Shown one piece after another: positions 41,967 to 52,459 of a DNA stretch of 64,000 nt; within the stretch, counting starts at the first letter, position 1, and each line of letters starts with the position of its first letter. Where the stretch lies: NCBI GenBank assembly GCA_937888595.1, contig CALARK010000021.1, positions 186,001-250,000 of the forward strand. The letters are read 5' to 3'. The position numbers and the translations under genes are program-made. Source of the DNA: an uncultured Sterolibacteriaceae bacterium (GTDB taxonomy: Bacteria; Pseudomonadota; Gammaproteobacteria; Burkholderiales; Rhodocyclaceae). The notes beneath the pieces are model-generated. The model was not told the origin of the DNA, ran no database searches, and was given only the letters and a program-made list of their open reading frames with translations.

Positions 41967-43043
41967 CTATTGCGCAAGAACACGGTGCTCTACCGGGAAG
42001 TCCGCATCGGGCATGGGCGCCGGAAACTCTCCCGAGAGTGCATAGAAGACGTTCTCAAGCACCCTGTCGACGGAGATGTCCGACATCGGCGTATCAAAAT
42101 TCGACCCGTTTGCCGGGTATGGAAGACCGCCGGCGGCCATGGGGTGATCCATGGCGAAGCAGCAGGGATGCGCGAAGGGTCCGAGCGCGCTGCTCGGCGC
42201 CGTCGGGTGATACATCGATACCATTGGCTTGCGCAGTGCCGCCATGATGTGAGTCGGTCCGGTGTCGACCCCGACGTACAAGTCCAGTTGATTCATCACG
42301 GCACCGGTCTCGCGCAAGGTCAGCCGTCCGGCATACAGCGTGCTGTGTCCTTTCAGGAATAGATGCAACTGTGCAGTACGAGCCGCCTCCGCAGCCCCAC
42401 CGAATATCAGGAAGTGCGTCTGCGGAAAAGCACTCAGAATCCGCCGACAGAGCTCCATGAAGGCCTCAATCGGCCAATCGCGATGGCTCTTCGTAGGAAA
42501 ACTGGCAACCTGCAGACCAACCAGAGGCGTACCGTGGACATTCTCACTCGACAGCCTTTGCTTCGCCCAAGCATCCTCTGCGGCAGTGACTTGGTAAGAG
42601 ACATGCATTCCATCCGTCTCGATTCCTAGAGGACGAATCAAAGTCAGCGCCAAAGTGACGGCGTGACCAGGCTCGTAACCATCTTCACGGGCAATTGCGA
42701 ACAGCCGGCGATTGAGCTCATCGGAGGGCTGCCGGAAGGCAATCACCTTGTCCGATACGCGCAAGGCATACTCGACCAGCGAAGCATCGTTGCCATACAC
42801 CAGCGCGATATCGTAGCGGCTGCCCCCCAGTCTGCCCAGGAACGGCGCAATACGCTTGCTGATGCTCGTCAGGCGATGGATGAACGGCAGGTTCTCGAGC
42901 ACCTCGATACGCTTGCGGTGGCCGGCGAAGGTAATCTCAGCCTGCGGCCACGCCTTCGCCAGCGCCCGCAGCACGGGCGTAGTCAGCAGCGTATCGCCAA
43001 TGCGGGTGACATTGATGACCAGAATGCGCTTCGGCTCGTCCAT
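41967..43043 (-). CDS. Glycosyltransferase family 9 (heptosyltransferase-like)
   Basis: 358 residues from the ATG at 43043; a GTG at 43052 overlapping the upstream stop is an alternative coupled start. ILVINVTRIGDTLLTTPVLRALAKAWPQAEI and the donor-domain LDLYVGVDTGPTHIMAALRKPMVSMYHP are GT9 hallmarks. The GPTHIMAALRKP segment differs from the neighbouring WaaQ-like protein, so the two are distinct enzymes of core assembly. Confidence 0.87.
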   Translation of the reverse strand: MDEPKRILVINVTRIGDTLLTTPVLRALAKAWPQAEITFAGHRKRIEVLENLPFIHRLTSISKRIAPFLGRLGGSRYDIALVYGNDASLVEYALRVSDKVIAFRQPSDELNRRLFAIAREDGYEPGHAVTLALTLIRPLGIETDGMHVSYQVTAAEDAWAKQRLSSENVHGTPLVGLQVASFPTKSHRDWPIEAFMELCRRILSAFPQTHFLIFGGAAEAARTAQLHLFLKGHSTLYAGRLTLRETGAVMNQLDLYVGVDTGPTHIMAALRKPMVSMYHPTAPSSALGPFAHPCCFAMDHPMAAGGLPYPANGSNFDTPMSDISVDRVLENVFYALSGEFPAPMPDADFPVEHRVLAQ

Positions 43044-43048
43044 AGCAC

Positions 43049-44146
43049 TCACGCGAGCAACTCGCAACATGCCGCCCACACCTGCTCGACCGGCAGCATG
43101 GCCAGACAGTCGGAGGTCTTGCCACCGCCACAGCCGTCTATGCCACAGGGCCGGCAGGTGTAGTCCTCTTGGGTGACGATGCGCCGCTTCGGGGTCCACG
43201 GACCCCACAGGTCGTAACCCGAGGGGCCGAACAGCGCCACCACCGGCGTGCCCATGGCAGCAGCAATGTGCATCGGCGCAGAGTCCACACCAACGAACAG
43301 GCGCGCCCGAGCCGTCAATGCCGCCAACTCCTTCAGCGACAGTCGCCCCGCCAGACTCTGTGCCGGCGAGGCCAGCCTGCCCTGAATGGCTTCCACCATG
43401 GCCAATTCGTCCGGATCAGGCGCGGCAGTCAGTACCACGGATAATCCCTCGGCCTGCAACCTGCCTATCAACTCCGCCATCGATTCGACCGGCCAGCACT
43501 TGAACTGCCAGCGCGAGGCAGGATGGACATGAAGGAAGTTACCCGCGACAAGGCCAAGTTCGTTGATCAAGCTGTCGACAGTCTGCTCGGCCTCATGGCC
43601 AGGGATGAGAGTAAGACTGCGCTCCTCGGACGCGGGCTGAATCCCGATGCGACGCAAGGCATCCAGGTTACTTTCCACCACGTGGCGCCCGTTTGCCGAG
43701 CGCGCCAAGTGGGTAAAGGCTCTCACCCAGCGCCGGCCCCTGCCTCTAACGGCGGGGGCGACACTCCAGCGAGGTTTGCACAGTCGGGTAAGCCATGCGC
43801 CACGCCAGTGCTCGGTCAGATGAATGATCAGGTCGTAGTGTCGCTCACGCAAACCCTTCAACAGCCGGTACTCGTGTCGCACTTGGGCCAAGATGCACTG
43901 ATTCTTCCAGCGCCGGTCGATAAGGAACAAGTGGTTCAGGGCAGGGTGCAGGGAGAGCATCTCGGCAGTGTCGGCATAGACCAGTGCATCGATTTCCACA
44001 TGAGGTGCATGGTTCTTCAGAACCGACAGTACGGGCGATGCAAGGAGCACGTCGCCGTGGTGGCGAAGCTTGATGACCAGCACTCGTAGCACCCCCTCCA
44101 AGGGGATCGCATCGGCAGGCAAGTATCCGCGACTCATGGCATCCAT
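43049..44146 (-). CDS. WaaQ-like LPS heptosyltransferase III
   Basis: 365 residues from the ATG at 44146. VLRVLVIKLRHHGDVLLASPVLSVLK, VHPASRWQFKCWPVESMAELI and ARLFVGVDSAPMHIAAAMGTPVVALFGPSG are as in WaaQ/RfaQ. The C-terminal cysteine cluster CRPCGIDGCGGGKTSDCL is the mark that separates WaaQ from WaaC/WaaF. Adds a branch heptose to LPS inner core. Start sites at a GTG (44170) or ATG (44137) are possible. Confidence 0.85.
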   Translation of the reverse strand: MDAMSRGYLPADAIPLEGVLRVLVIKLRHHGDVLLASPVLSVLKNHAPHVEIDALVYADTAEMLSLHPALNHLFLIDRRWKNQCILAQVRHEYRLLKGLRERHYDLIIHLTEHWRGAWLTRLCKPRWSVAPAVRGRGRRWVRAFTHLARSANGRHVVESNLDALRRIGIQPASEERSLTLIPGHEAEQTVDSLINELGLVAGNFLHVHPASRWQFKCWPVESMAELIGRLQAEGLSVVLTAAPDPDELAMVEAIQGRLASPAQSLAGRLSLKELAALTARARLFVGVDSAPMHIAAAMGTPVVALFGPSGYDLWGPWTPKRRIVTQEDYTCRPCGIDGCGGGKTSDCLAMLPVEQVWAACCELLA

Positions 44147-44153
44147 GGAATCA

Positions 44154-45260
44154 TTATTTCGTGGAGCCACGATCGATCATGACAGCTTTGACATAGGCAT
44201 TTTCCATGCTCGCAAGCATGTTGCCTAGCCCGAACCGGCCAACTGCCGCACTTCGTGCTGCCATCCCTAACCGGGTCGCCAAGGGTATATCGTCGATCAG
44301 TCGATGAAAACCGGCAACCAACGCCTCAGGTGCGCGCTGAGGAACAACCAAGCCAGTCTCTCCATCGCTCACAGCTTCAGTGATGCTACCGACTGGCGTT
44401 GTAAGGATCGGCAGGCCAGTCAGCATGGCCTGAAGAATCGCTTGAGGAACGCCCTCGTTGGCATAGGAGGGCAGGCAGAAGATATCCAGGCCGCTTAGCC
44501 AGTCTTCCGGTCTGTTCTGCTGGCCAACCAGACGAACACGGCCGGAAATCTCGAGTTCGATTACTTTTTTCTCTATGGGCTCACGCATAGGTCCATCGCC
44601 TATGATCAGAAGGTTCCACCCAGGGCGATCCAGATTGGAGAAGGCTTCGAGCAAGTCAAGATGCCCTTTCCAACTGCGCAGCGTGGCCACGATGCCTATA
44701 TAACGCCCATCAGGATCAAGCCCCAGCTTGGTTTTTGCGCTTGCCTTGTCCACAGGTGGTTTAAAGCGTTCCGTATCGATGCCCGTGGGGATCGATACCA
44801 CACGCGACGCATCAAGTTCGAGCGTATCGATAAGGTTTTCGCGCAGGCGCTCTCCAGTGGTCACGGTCATCTTCGCCTGACGATAGAGCCATCTGTTGGC
44901 GAGATTTCCAGATACCGGCGCCGAGATGTGGCGAGTGCGCACGATAGCTGGAGGTTTCGGCAGCGTCGCGCAGGCCAAAGCGACGAGCCAACTGTCCGCC
45001 GAGCTATGGGTATTCACCATGTCGTAGCCGCCATGGCTCAGATGCCGGCGCAATGCAACAAGGCCTTTGAAGGTACGAAACTCTATGGGCAATTGCACGA
45101 TTGGAACGGCATAGCGCCGGGCTTCTTCCGCAATTCGCGCATGGGGCGGACAGGCAACGGTCAGGTCGTGGCCGCGCCCGATCATGCCGCGCGACTCTTC
45201 AAGTATGCGAATCTCTTGACCACCCCAGCCACATGATGCCTCGGTATGAAGGATTTTCAT
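44154..45260 (-). CDS. Glycosyltransferase family 4
   Basis: 368 residues. ILHTEASCGWGGQEIRILEE, MVNTHSSADSWLVALAC, IGIVATLRSWKGHLDLLEAF and the EX7E-like NEGVPQAILQAMLTGLPILTTPVGS. Retaining GT-B transferase that precedes the waaQ gene and overlaps msbA by four bases, so likely acts in LPS core or O-glycan assembly near the flippase. Confidence 0.88.
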   Translation of the reverse strand: MKILHTEASCGWGGQEIRILEESRGMIGRGHDLTVACPPHARIAEEARRYAVPIVQLPIEFRTFKGLVALRRHLSHGGYDMVNTHSSADSWLVALACATLPKPPAIVRTRHISAPVSGNLANRWLYRQAKMTVTTGERLRENLIDTLELDASRVVSIPTGIDTERFKPPVDKASAKTKLGLDPDGRYIGIVATLRSWKGHLDLLEAFSNLDRPGWNLLIIGDGPMREPIEKKVIELEISGRVRLVGQQNRPEDWLSGLDIFCLPSYANEGVPQAILQAMLTGLPILTTPVGSITEAVSDGETGLVVPQRAPEALVAGFHRLIDDIPLATRLGMAARSAAVGRFGLGNMLASMENAYVKAVMIDRGSTK

Positions 45261-47032
45261 GCCGCAGACTCTGTCGTAGCCTGGCGCAAATAGAATTGTG
45301 CATAAGCGCCATTGCTTGCAAGAAGCTGGGTGTGATTGCCAGTCTCGATAATGCGGCCACGCTCAAGGACCACGATGCGATCGGCCTTTTCAACCGTGGA
45401 AAGACGATGGGCAATCATCAGCGTAGTACGGCCTGCCATTAACTTGTCTAGCGCAGCCTGAACATGTCGTTCTGATTCGGTATCGAGGGCCGATGTGGCT
45501 TCGTCGAGAATCAGAATCGGCGCATCCTTGAGTATTGCGCGTGCAATGGCAATGCGCTGGCGCTGGCCGCCCGAAAGCTTTACGCCCTTTTCGCCCACAT
45601 ATGTTTCATACCCATCCGGCATGTCAACGATGAACTCGTGCGCATGCGCGGCTCGCGCCGCTGTCTCGATTGCAGCGCGCGAAGCGTTTTCCAGGGCGCC
45701 GTAAGCAATATTGGCTGCCACCGTATCGTTGAAAAGCACCACCTCCTGACTGACCAATGCGATATTGGCACGCAGCGATGCGAGGCTGAATGATTCGACG
45801 GGTTGACCGTCGATAAGGATTCGTCCCTGCTCAAGCACATAGAAGCGTGGCAAGAGATTCGCCAAGGTTGTTTTTCCGCTGCCGGAAGCACCGACCAGGG
45901 CGAGCGTCTCGCCCGGGTTGATCGATAGATTGATGCTTTCCAGCGCAACGCGCTCGGAACCGGGATAGCTGAATGTAACTCCGTCAAAATCCACTGCGCC
46001 GCGTACACCCGACAACTGCACAGCTCCTGAATCCTGCTCTGCCGGTTCATCCAAGAGGGAAAACAGGCTTTCCGCAGCGGCCAGTCCGCGTTGCAGGGGC
46101 GCATTGACATCGGCCAAATGCCTGATCGGCGCCAGCAACATCAGCATGGCGGTAATGAAAGATACGAAGGAACCGACGGTAGTCTGGGCCTCGACCGACT
46201 GTAGCAGTGCGACGTAAATGACGATACCAAGCGCAATCGCCGTAAAAAACTGTACGAAAGGGACAATCGCGGCGGCGGCAACCGATTGCCGCATGTTTTG
46301 CCCACGTAGATATTGATTGGCTTCCAGGAAGCGGTTGGCCTCATATTCCTGACCGCCAAAAATTTTGACGATCTTCTGTCCGCTGATCGCTTCTTCCAGA
46401 ATGCGCGAGATTCCTCCCATGGCAAGTTGCGAATGGCGACTGGCCTTCCTGAGGCGCGCACTGAAAATCTTCACTACGACGGCAATCAGGGGGCCTGTCA
46501 TCAAGGCGACCAACGTCAGTTGCCAATTCAGATAGAGCAACCACGCGAGCAGCCCAATCACCGAAAGCGAATCGCGAACCAAAACGGTCAGCGCCGAGGT
46601 AGCGGCCGCGGTGACATTCGACACATCGTAGGTAATACGCGACATCAGCGCGCCCGTGCTCTGGTTGTCGTAATAGCGGGTTGGCAAACGCAACGCCCTG
46701 TTGAACATGGCAACGCGCAAATCAAGTACAACCCGGTTGGAAACCCATGCCATCAGGTAGCCACCCGCGAATGAAAGAAAGCCGCGCACAATGAAAATGC
46801 CGACGATGGCAAGTGGTGCCAACCAAAGGTCATCGCGGGGCTTTCCCGAAAATCCCTTGTCCAGTAGCGGCTTCATCAGTGCCGGGAAAAGCGGCTCCGT
46901 CGCCGCCAACAGCACCATCGCCAGAATGGCCAATGCGAACACCTTCCAATAAGGACGCACAAAGGTCAGCAGGCGCACATACATCTGTGCGCTACTGAGC
47001 GAGGGGTGCGGATGCATATCGGGAAGCGGCAT
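45257..47032 (-). CDS. msbA: Lipid A/LPS exporter MsbA
   Basis: 591 residues from the ATG at 47032 (a TTG at 47047 is less likely). Half-transporter with an N-terminal six-helix membrane domain, then a nucleotide-binding domain: Walker A GASGSGKTT, Q-loop ALVSQEVVLFND, signature LSGGQRQRIA, Walker B ILILDEATSALDTESE, His-loop MIAHRLSTV. The ATPase half closely follows the MsbA pattern, and it sits among LPS-core transferases. Flips lipid A-core across the inner membrane. Confidence 0.92.
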   Translation of the reverse strand: MPLPDMHPHPSLSSAQMYVRLLTFVRPYWKVFALAILAMVLLAATEPLFPALMKPLLDKGFSGKPRDDLWLAPLAIVGIFIVRGFLSFAGGYLMAWVSNRVVLDLRVAMFNRALRLPTRYYDNQSTGALMSRITYDVSNVTAAATSALTVLVRDSLSVIGLLAWLLYLNWQLTLVALMTGPLIAVVVKIFSARLRKASRHSQLAMGGISRILEEAISGQKIVKIFGGQEYEANRFLEANQYLRGQNMRQSVAAAAIVPFVQFFTAIALGIVIYVALLQSVEAQTTVGSFVSFITAMLMLLAPIRHLADVNAPLQRGLAAAESLFSLLDEPAEQDSGAVQLSGVRGAVDFDGVTFSYPGSERVALESINLSINPGETLALVGASGSGKTTLANLLPRFYVLEQGRILIDGQPVESFSLASLRANIALVSQEVVLFNDTVAANIAYGALENASRAAIETAARAAHAHEFIVDMPDGYETYVGEKGVKLSGGQRQRIAIARAILKDAPILILDEATSALDTESERHVQAALDKLMAGRTTLMIAHRLSTVEKADRIVVLERGRIIETGNHTQLLASNGAYAQFYLRQATTESAA

Positions 47033-47074
47033 AAAAACAGGGCTCAAAGCAGCAGCCCGAACAGGGATGCGGGA

Positions 47075-48205
47075 TTATAGTCGCCGCCCCGATTCTTCCC
47101 GTGCACCAGCGGGGCCGAGCGTTCGATATAACGACAACAACTCTTCTACTGTAACCATCGTGGTCAAGGCGCTGACGGAGTTGCGCGCAGACTCAATCAT
47201 CGCTGTCGCCACCATCGGTGCGCACAGTTTGTCGAGATGCGCAGCCAGCATGGTTGCGTCGCGTGCAGTGCAAATTAGACCGTTTTTGCCAGGCTTGATG
47301 AGTTCAGCCGCACCGCAGGTCGTGGTGGTAACCACTGGCAGGCCGCAGGCCAAGGCTTCCAGGGCGGCATTGGGAAAAGGATCGTAAAGCGTCGGCAGGC
47401 AAAATATATCTGCCGAACCGTAGTAGGGTCGTACATCCGCCTGTGCCCCGAGGAAGTGTACGCGCTGTTCGATACCAAGATCGCGGGTCAGTTGCTCATA
47501 GTACGGCCGATCCTTGTCGCGACCGACTATCCAAGCCTCCGCTTCGCGCGTTGCCATGCGTGTCAGCGCCTCTAAAAGCGTCGCAACGCCCTTGCGCTCG
47601 TAGCCGGAACCAACGAACAGGATCACCGGCACCGTCCTGCCGACGCCGACTTTTTCACGTATTACCAGTCGATGCTCATCCCGCAGGCGTGGATGAAATT
47701 TCTCAAGATCGACGCCGTTGTAGATGACATGCAGCTTCCCAGCCGCTTCAGGAAAACGCCGGGCGATGTCGTCCTTGACCATGTGCGAGTTGCAGATCAC
47801 CGCTCTGAGGTCCGGATGACGAAACATCGCCGCCTCGGCAGCCAGGGTGTAACGATGCCATGGCGACAGCCATGCCAGCGGCTTGCGGGAAAGCTCCAGC
47901 CAGGTCGCATGCACGCCGTCGCCGGCGCGGAAGATCTGGCAGCCGGGGATGCGTTCGTGCGACTGGACGAGATCGTAGCGGCCTGAAGCGATCACTTGCC
48001 GCACGCAATGTGCGAAGCCCATGTCGCGCCAGGTGCGGCCGAGGTAATACGGATCACACTTGACGCCCTTGGCGCCTCCCTCCCATTCGCGGGCCACGAT
48101 CTCGACATCGACACCCTGCGCAGAAAGCGCATCGAGAGCGCGGGCCACAAAACGTTCGGCACCGCCGTAGGGCGTGTATTTCTGGCGAACGATCGCAAGC
48201 TTCAT
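47075..48205 (-). CDS. Glycosyltransferase family 4, WaaG-like
   Basis: 376 residues. KLAIVRQKYTPYGGAERFVARALDAL, SHERIPGCQIFRAGDGVHATWLE, VICNSHMVKDDI and LPTLYDPFPNAALEALACGLPVVTTTT follow the LPS core glucosyltransferase I (WaaG) pattern, notably the G-DGVHATWL run. KVGVGRT in the middle is encoded by a copy of the dispersed 24-bp motif. 9 bp after the permease gene and 42 bp before msbA. Confidence 0.88.
   Translation of the reverse strand: MKLAIVRQKYTPYGGAERFVARALDALSAQGVDVEIVAREWEGGAKGVKCDPYYLGRTWRDMGFAHCVRQVIASGRYDLVQSHERIPGCQIFRAGDGVHATWLELSRKPLAWLSPWHRYTLAAEAAMFRHPDLRAVICNSHMVKDDIARRFPEAAGKLHVIYNGVDLEKFHPRLRDEHRLVIREKVGVGRTVPVILFVGSGYERKGVATLLEALTRMATREAEAWIVGRDKDRPYYEQLTRDLGIEQRVHFLGAQADVRPYYGSADIFCLPTLYDPFPNAALEALACGLPVVTTTTCGAAELIKPGKNGLICTARDATMLAAHLDKLCAPMVATAMIESARNSVSALTTMVTVEELLSLYRTLGPAGAREESGRRL
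47631..47654 (+). repeat. Dispersed 24-bp motif (22/24)
   Basis: Within the WaaG-like gene, forward orientation, read on the coding strand as KVGVGRT, just before VPVILFVGSG at the domain junction. Confidence 0.85.
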
Positions 48206-48214
48206 GAGCGGGCC

Positions 48215-49414
48215 TTATTCCGCCCGCAACGCCTCGACCGCATCGAGGCGGGCGGCGTTGCGGGCCGGCAGCACGCCGGCGGCGAGGCCGATGACGACGG
48301 CGACGGCCTCGGCCAGGGCGACGAAGGAGAGCGGCGTCTGCACCGGCAGGGCGGGTATCAGCAGGTGGGCGAGCTGCGCGATGCCGATGCCGAAGACGAG
48401 GCCGAGCAGGCCGCCGACGGCGGCGAGCGCCACGGCTTCGCCGAGGAAGATGCCGAGGATGGTGCTCTCTCGCGCGCCCAGCGCCTTGAGCAGGCCGATT
48501 TCGTTGGTGCGCTCGGTGACGGCGATGGTCATGATGGTGACGATGCCGACGCCGCCGACGAGCAGCGAAATGCTGCCGAGCGCGCCGACCGCCATGGTCA
48601 GCACGTTGAGGATCTTCGACAGCGTGCGCAGCATGTCTTCCTGCGTCGTCAGCGTGAAATCCTCGCGGCCGTGCCGTCCCGCCAGCGCCGACTTTACGGC
48701 CGCGGCGACGTCGGCGGCACGCAAACCTTCCCGGTAGGTCAGCTGGATGCCCATCAAGCCTTCGCGGTTGTAAAGCTCAAGCGCGCGCGCGGTCGGAACG
48801 AACACCGTGTCGTCGAGGTCCATGCCGAGGAACTGCCCCTTCGGAGCGACCACGCCGACGATGCGGAACTGCATGCCGCCGATGCGCAGACGCTGGCCGA
48901 GCGCATTCTCGCTGCCGAACAGCTCCTGCTTGAGCTTCGGGCCGAGCACGGCGAGAGGGCGCGCATGCTCGAAACCTTCCTCCGGCAGGAAGCTGCCGCT
49001 TTGCATCGTCATCTTCATGATATCGAGCGTGCCCGGGCCGACTCCCTGCACGGTGGTGCGGCGCAGCCGGCCGTTGGCGGCAACTTCGGAGTTGCCCCAA
49101 GCGACCGGCGTGACCGCCACCACGCCGGGAATGCGTTCGAGCGCACGGGCATCGTCGAGGGTCAGCAGCCGCACGGTCGTCTGCAAGCCGCCCGGCCCGC
49201 CGCTCGCCTTGGTCTTGCCCGGCGCGATCTCGATGACGTTGGTGCCGAATTGGGTGAACTCGTTCAGTACGTAACGATGCACGCCTTCGCCGATGCTGGT
49301 GAGCAGGATCACCGCCGCGATGCCGACGGCGATGCCGAGCAGCGTGAGGAAGCTGCGCAGGCGATGCGCCGTCAGCGAACGGGTCGAGAGGGTCAGCAGA
49401 TCGGCCGCCAGCAT
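48215..49414 (-). CDS. MacB/FtsX-type ABC transporter permease
   Basis: 399 residues. N-terminal TM (RLRSFLTLLGIAVGIAAVILLTS), a MacB-like periplasmic core domain (about 45-250) and three C-terminal TMs in the FtsX domain (ISLLVGGVGIVTIMTIAVTERTNEIGLLKALGA). No ATPase domain is fused. It is the second permease of the operon, two bp after the first. VKSALAGRHG is encoded across a copy of the 24-bp motif, but RHGREDF is also natural in the family. Confidence 0.9.
   Translation of the reverse strand: MLAADLLTLSTRSLTAHRLRSFLTLLGIAVGIAAVILLTSIGEGVHRYVLNEFTQFGTNVIEIAPGKTKASGGPGGLQTTVRLLTLDDARALERIPGVVAVTPVAWGNSEVAANGRLRRTTVQGVGPGTLDIMKMTMQSGSFLPEEGFEHARPLAVLGPKLKQELFGSENALGQRLRIGGMQFRIVGVVAPKGQFLGMDLDDTVFVPTARALELYNREGLMGIQLTYREGLRAADVAAAVKSALAGRHGREDFTLTTQEDMLRTLSKILNVLTMAVGALGSISLLVGGVGIVTIMTIAVTERTNEIGLLKALGARESTILGIFLGEAVALAAVGGLLGLVFGIGIAQLAHLLIPALPVQTPLSFVALAEAVAVVIGLAAGVLPARNAARLDAVEALRAE
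48673..48696 (+). repeat. Dispersed 24-bp motif (21/24)
   Basis: In the permease gene, forward orientation; coding strand KSALAGR. Protein-level constraint (RHGREDF) may account for some of the match. Confidence 0.65.
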
Positions 49415-49416
49415 GC

Positions 49417-50615
49417 TCAGTGCTTCATCAGGGCCTGCACCGGGTCGAGCCGCGCCGCGCGGTTCGCCGGCATGACGCCGAACAGCAGGCCGGTGACGAG
49501 CGCCGTCCCGAGCGCGGCGGCGACCGCCCAGTCGGGCGGATAGGCCGGCAGGACCCGCACCGCCGTGCGCAGCGCGAAGGCGCCGGCCTGCCCGAGCAGA
49601 TAGCCGGCCACGGCGCCGGCCGCCGACAGCAACGCAGCCTCCGCAAGGAAGGCGTTGCGGATCGCGGCCCCTTCGGCGCCGAGCGCCTTGAGCAAACCGA
49701 TTTCGCCGGTACGCTGCGTGACGGCCACCAGCATCACGTTCATGACGAGGATGCCGGCGACGGCGAGGCTGATCGCGGCGATGCCGGCGACGCCATAGGT
49801 CAGCGTGCCGAGAATGCGGTCGAAGGTGGCGAGCACGGCGTCCTGCGTAATCACCGTCACATCTTCCTCGCCGTCGTGGCGTACCTTGAGGATATCAGCC
49901 ACCTGCCCCTTCGCCTGCTCGATCAGGGCACGGCCCTTCGCCTCGACGAGGACGCGGAACAGCGTATTGGTATCGAACATCGCCTGCGCCACCGCCACCG
50001 GCAGGATCACCACCTCGTCGGCGTTCATGCCCAGCCCCTGGCCGGTGCTGCCGAGCACGCCGATGACGCGCACGCGCCGGTCGCCGATGCGCAACACCTT
50101 GCCGATGGCGGAGCCGGCGCCGAACAGTTCGCGCTGGATCGTCGCGCCGATCACCGCCACCGCGGCATTCGGTTCCCCGGCCGGCAGGAAGCGGCCCTGC
50201 GCGAGATCCATGCGGCGCAGCTTGAGGTAGTCGGCCGTCGTGCCGACGATGGTGACATCGCGCAATTTGCCGTTGAACACCGCTTCGGAGGTGCCGATGG
50301 TAATCGGCGCAATGCGCAGCACGGCCGACGCGCGCGTCAGGGCCTGGCCGTCCTCGACGGTCAGGTCGCGCGGCGTGCTGGTCACGGCATTGGCCGGATT
50401 GAAGCCGCCGGTTTCGGAGCGGCCGGGCAGGACGATGACGAGATTGCTGCCGAGCGAGGAAAATTCGTTGACGACGTAGCGCCGGGCGCCGTCGCCGAGC
50501 GCGGTGAGCACCACCACCGCGGCGACTCCGATACTCATCGCCAGCACCATCAGGAAGGTGCGCAGCGGGTAGCCGGTGGCGGCGCGCATGGCGAAGCGCA
50601 GGGTGTCGGCCGGCT

Positions 50616-50619
<4 letters not shown>
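49417..50619 (-). CDS. MacB/FtsX-type ABC transporter permease
   Basis: 400 residues with the same layout as the next gene: TM1 (LRTFLMVLAMSIGVAAVVVLT), periplasmic MacB-PCD domain, and FtsX domain with ISLAVAGILVMNVMLVAVTQRTGEIGLLKALGA. The two permeases are paralogous and probably form a heterodimer with the ATPase upstream. Overlaps the ATPase gene by four bases. Confidence 0.9.
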
Positions 50620-51292
<673 letters not shown>

Positions 51293-51293
<1 letters not shown>

Positions 51294-52459
51294 TATTGTT
51301 TGTCGTTCGTTTCTTCGACGACCCGTGCGCCTGATTTGACGCCCTCCTTTTCCAGCGAGAGCACGATGCGATCGCCGGCCGCCAGCCCCTCCAGGACTTC
51401 GGTGTATTCCCAGTTGGCGAGGCCCGGCTTCACGCTGCGCGCTTCCAGCCGGCCATCGGGACCGGCCCGCAGGACGCGGCTGCCTTCCTGCAGCGCCGCG
51501 GTCGGGATGCGCAGAACGTTGTCGCGCGTTTCCAGAAGGATCTCGACGTCGGCGCTGTAGCCGACCAGCAGGCCGCGCGCTTCCTCGGGCGCGACGAAGT
51601 CGACCTCGACATCGACGGTGCGCGCCTGCTTTTCCACTGCCGTGACATAGGGCGCCACCCGGCGCACCTTGCCTGCGAATACCCGGTTCGCATAGGCGTC
51701 GAGGCGGATGCGCGCGACCTGCCCGGGATGGATCTTCGGCGCATCCAGCTCGTCCATCGGCGCCTTGACGTAGAGACAGGAATCGTCGATCAGGTCGATC
51801 GCCGGCGGCGTCGGCACGCCGGGCGGCGAGGGCGTCGAATACTCGCCCACTTCGCCGACGATCTTGGCGACGGTGCCGTCGAAGGGCGCGACGATGATCG
51901 TGCGCCCCAGATCGGCCGTGGCCGCGGCCACCTGCCGCTCGGCGGTGACGACATCCTTGCCCGCGCTGACGCAGGCGGCGCGGCGCGCGGTGGCTTCAGT
52001 GCGCGCCGCTTCGGCGCGCGAGGCCGAGATGAAGCCGCGCGCCGTCAGCGCCTCCTGCCGGTCAGCCTCGCGCTCGGCGTTGGCCGCCACGGCGCACACC
52101 TCGGCCGTGCGGCTTTTCGCCGTCGCCAGCTGCGCCGCGGCGACATCGGCGCGCGCACGCAGGTCCTGATGCCACAGGCGCATCAGGACGGTACCCTGCC
52201 TGACGCGGTCGCCCTCCTTCACGCCGAGATACTCGATGCGCCCGCCGAGGATCGTCGACAGCTTGGTGCGCTGGCAAGCCTCGACCGTGCCGGCGCGCGT
52301 ATTGGCGAGCGTGGCCTCGACCTTACCGTTGGCGGCGGTATGGAAACGCACCGGGATCGGCTTGGGGCGGCTCAGCCACCAGCCGACGGCGGCGATCGCG
52401 GCCAGGACGACAAGAAAGACGAGCAGGCGGGTAATGGATTTCATGGCGGTCGGACTCAT
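51293..52459 (-). CDS. Periplasmic adaptor (MacA/RND type)
   Basis: 388 residues. One N-terminal membrane anchor (TRLLVFLVVLAAIAAVGWWL), lipoyl halves (TVEACQRTKLSTILGGRIEYLGVKEGDRVRQG... and TIIVAPFDGTVAKIVGEVGEYSTP), an alanine-rich helical hairpin between them and beta-barrel regions. It links inner-membrane permeases to an outer-membrane channel; no TolC-type gene is in the window. Starts in an ATGA overlap with the GGDEF-EAL gene. Confidence 0.9.

Noticed and set aside
23788..48205. Mobile island with its own integrase or flanking repeats
   Set aside because: No integrase, tRNA or transposase, and no clear direct repeats at the edges; transfer is inferred from composition only.
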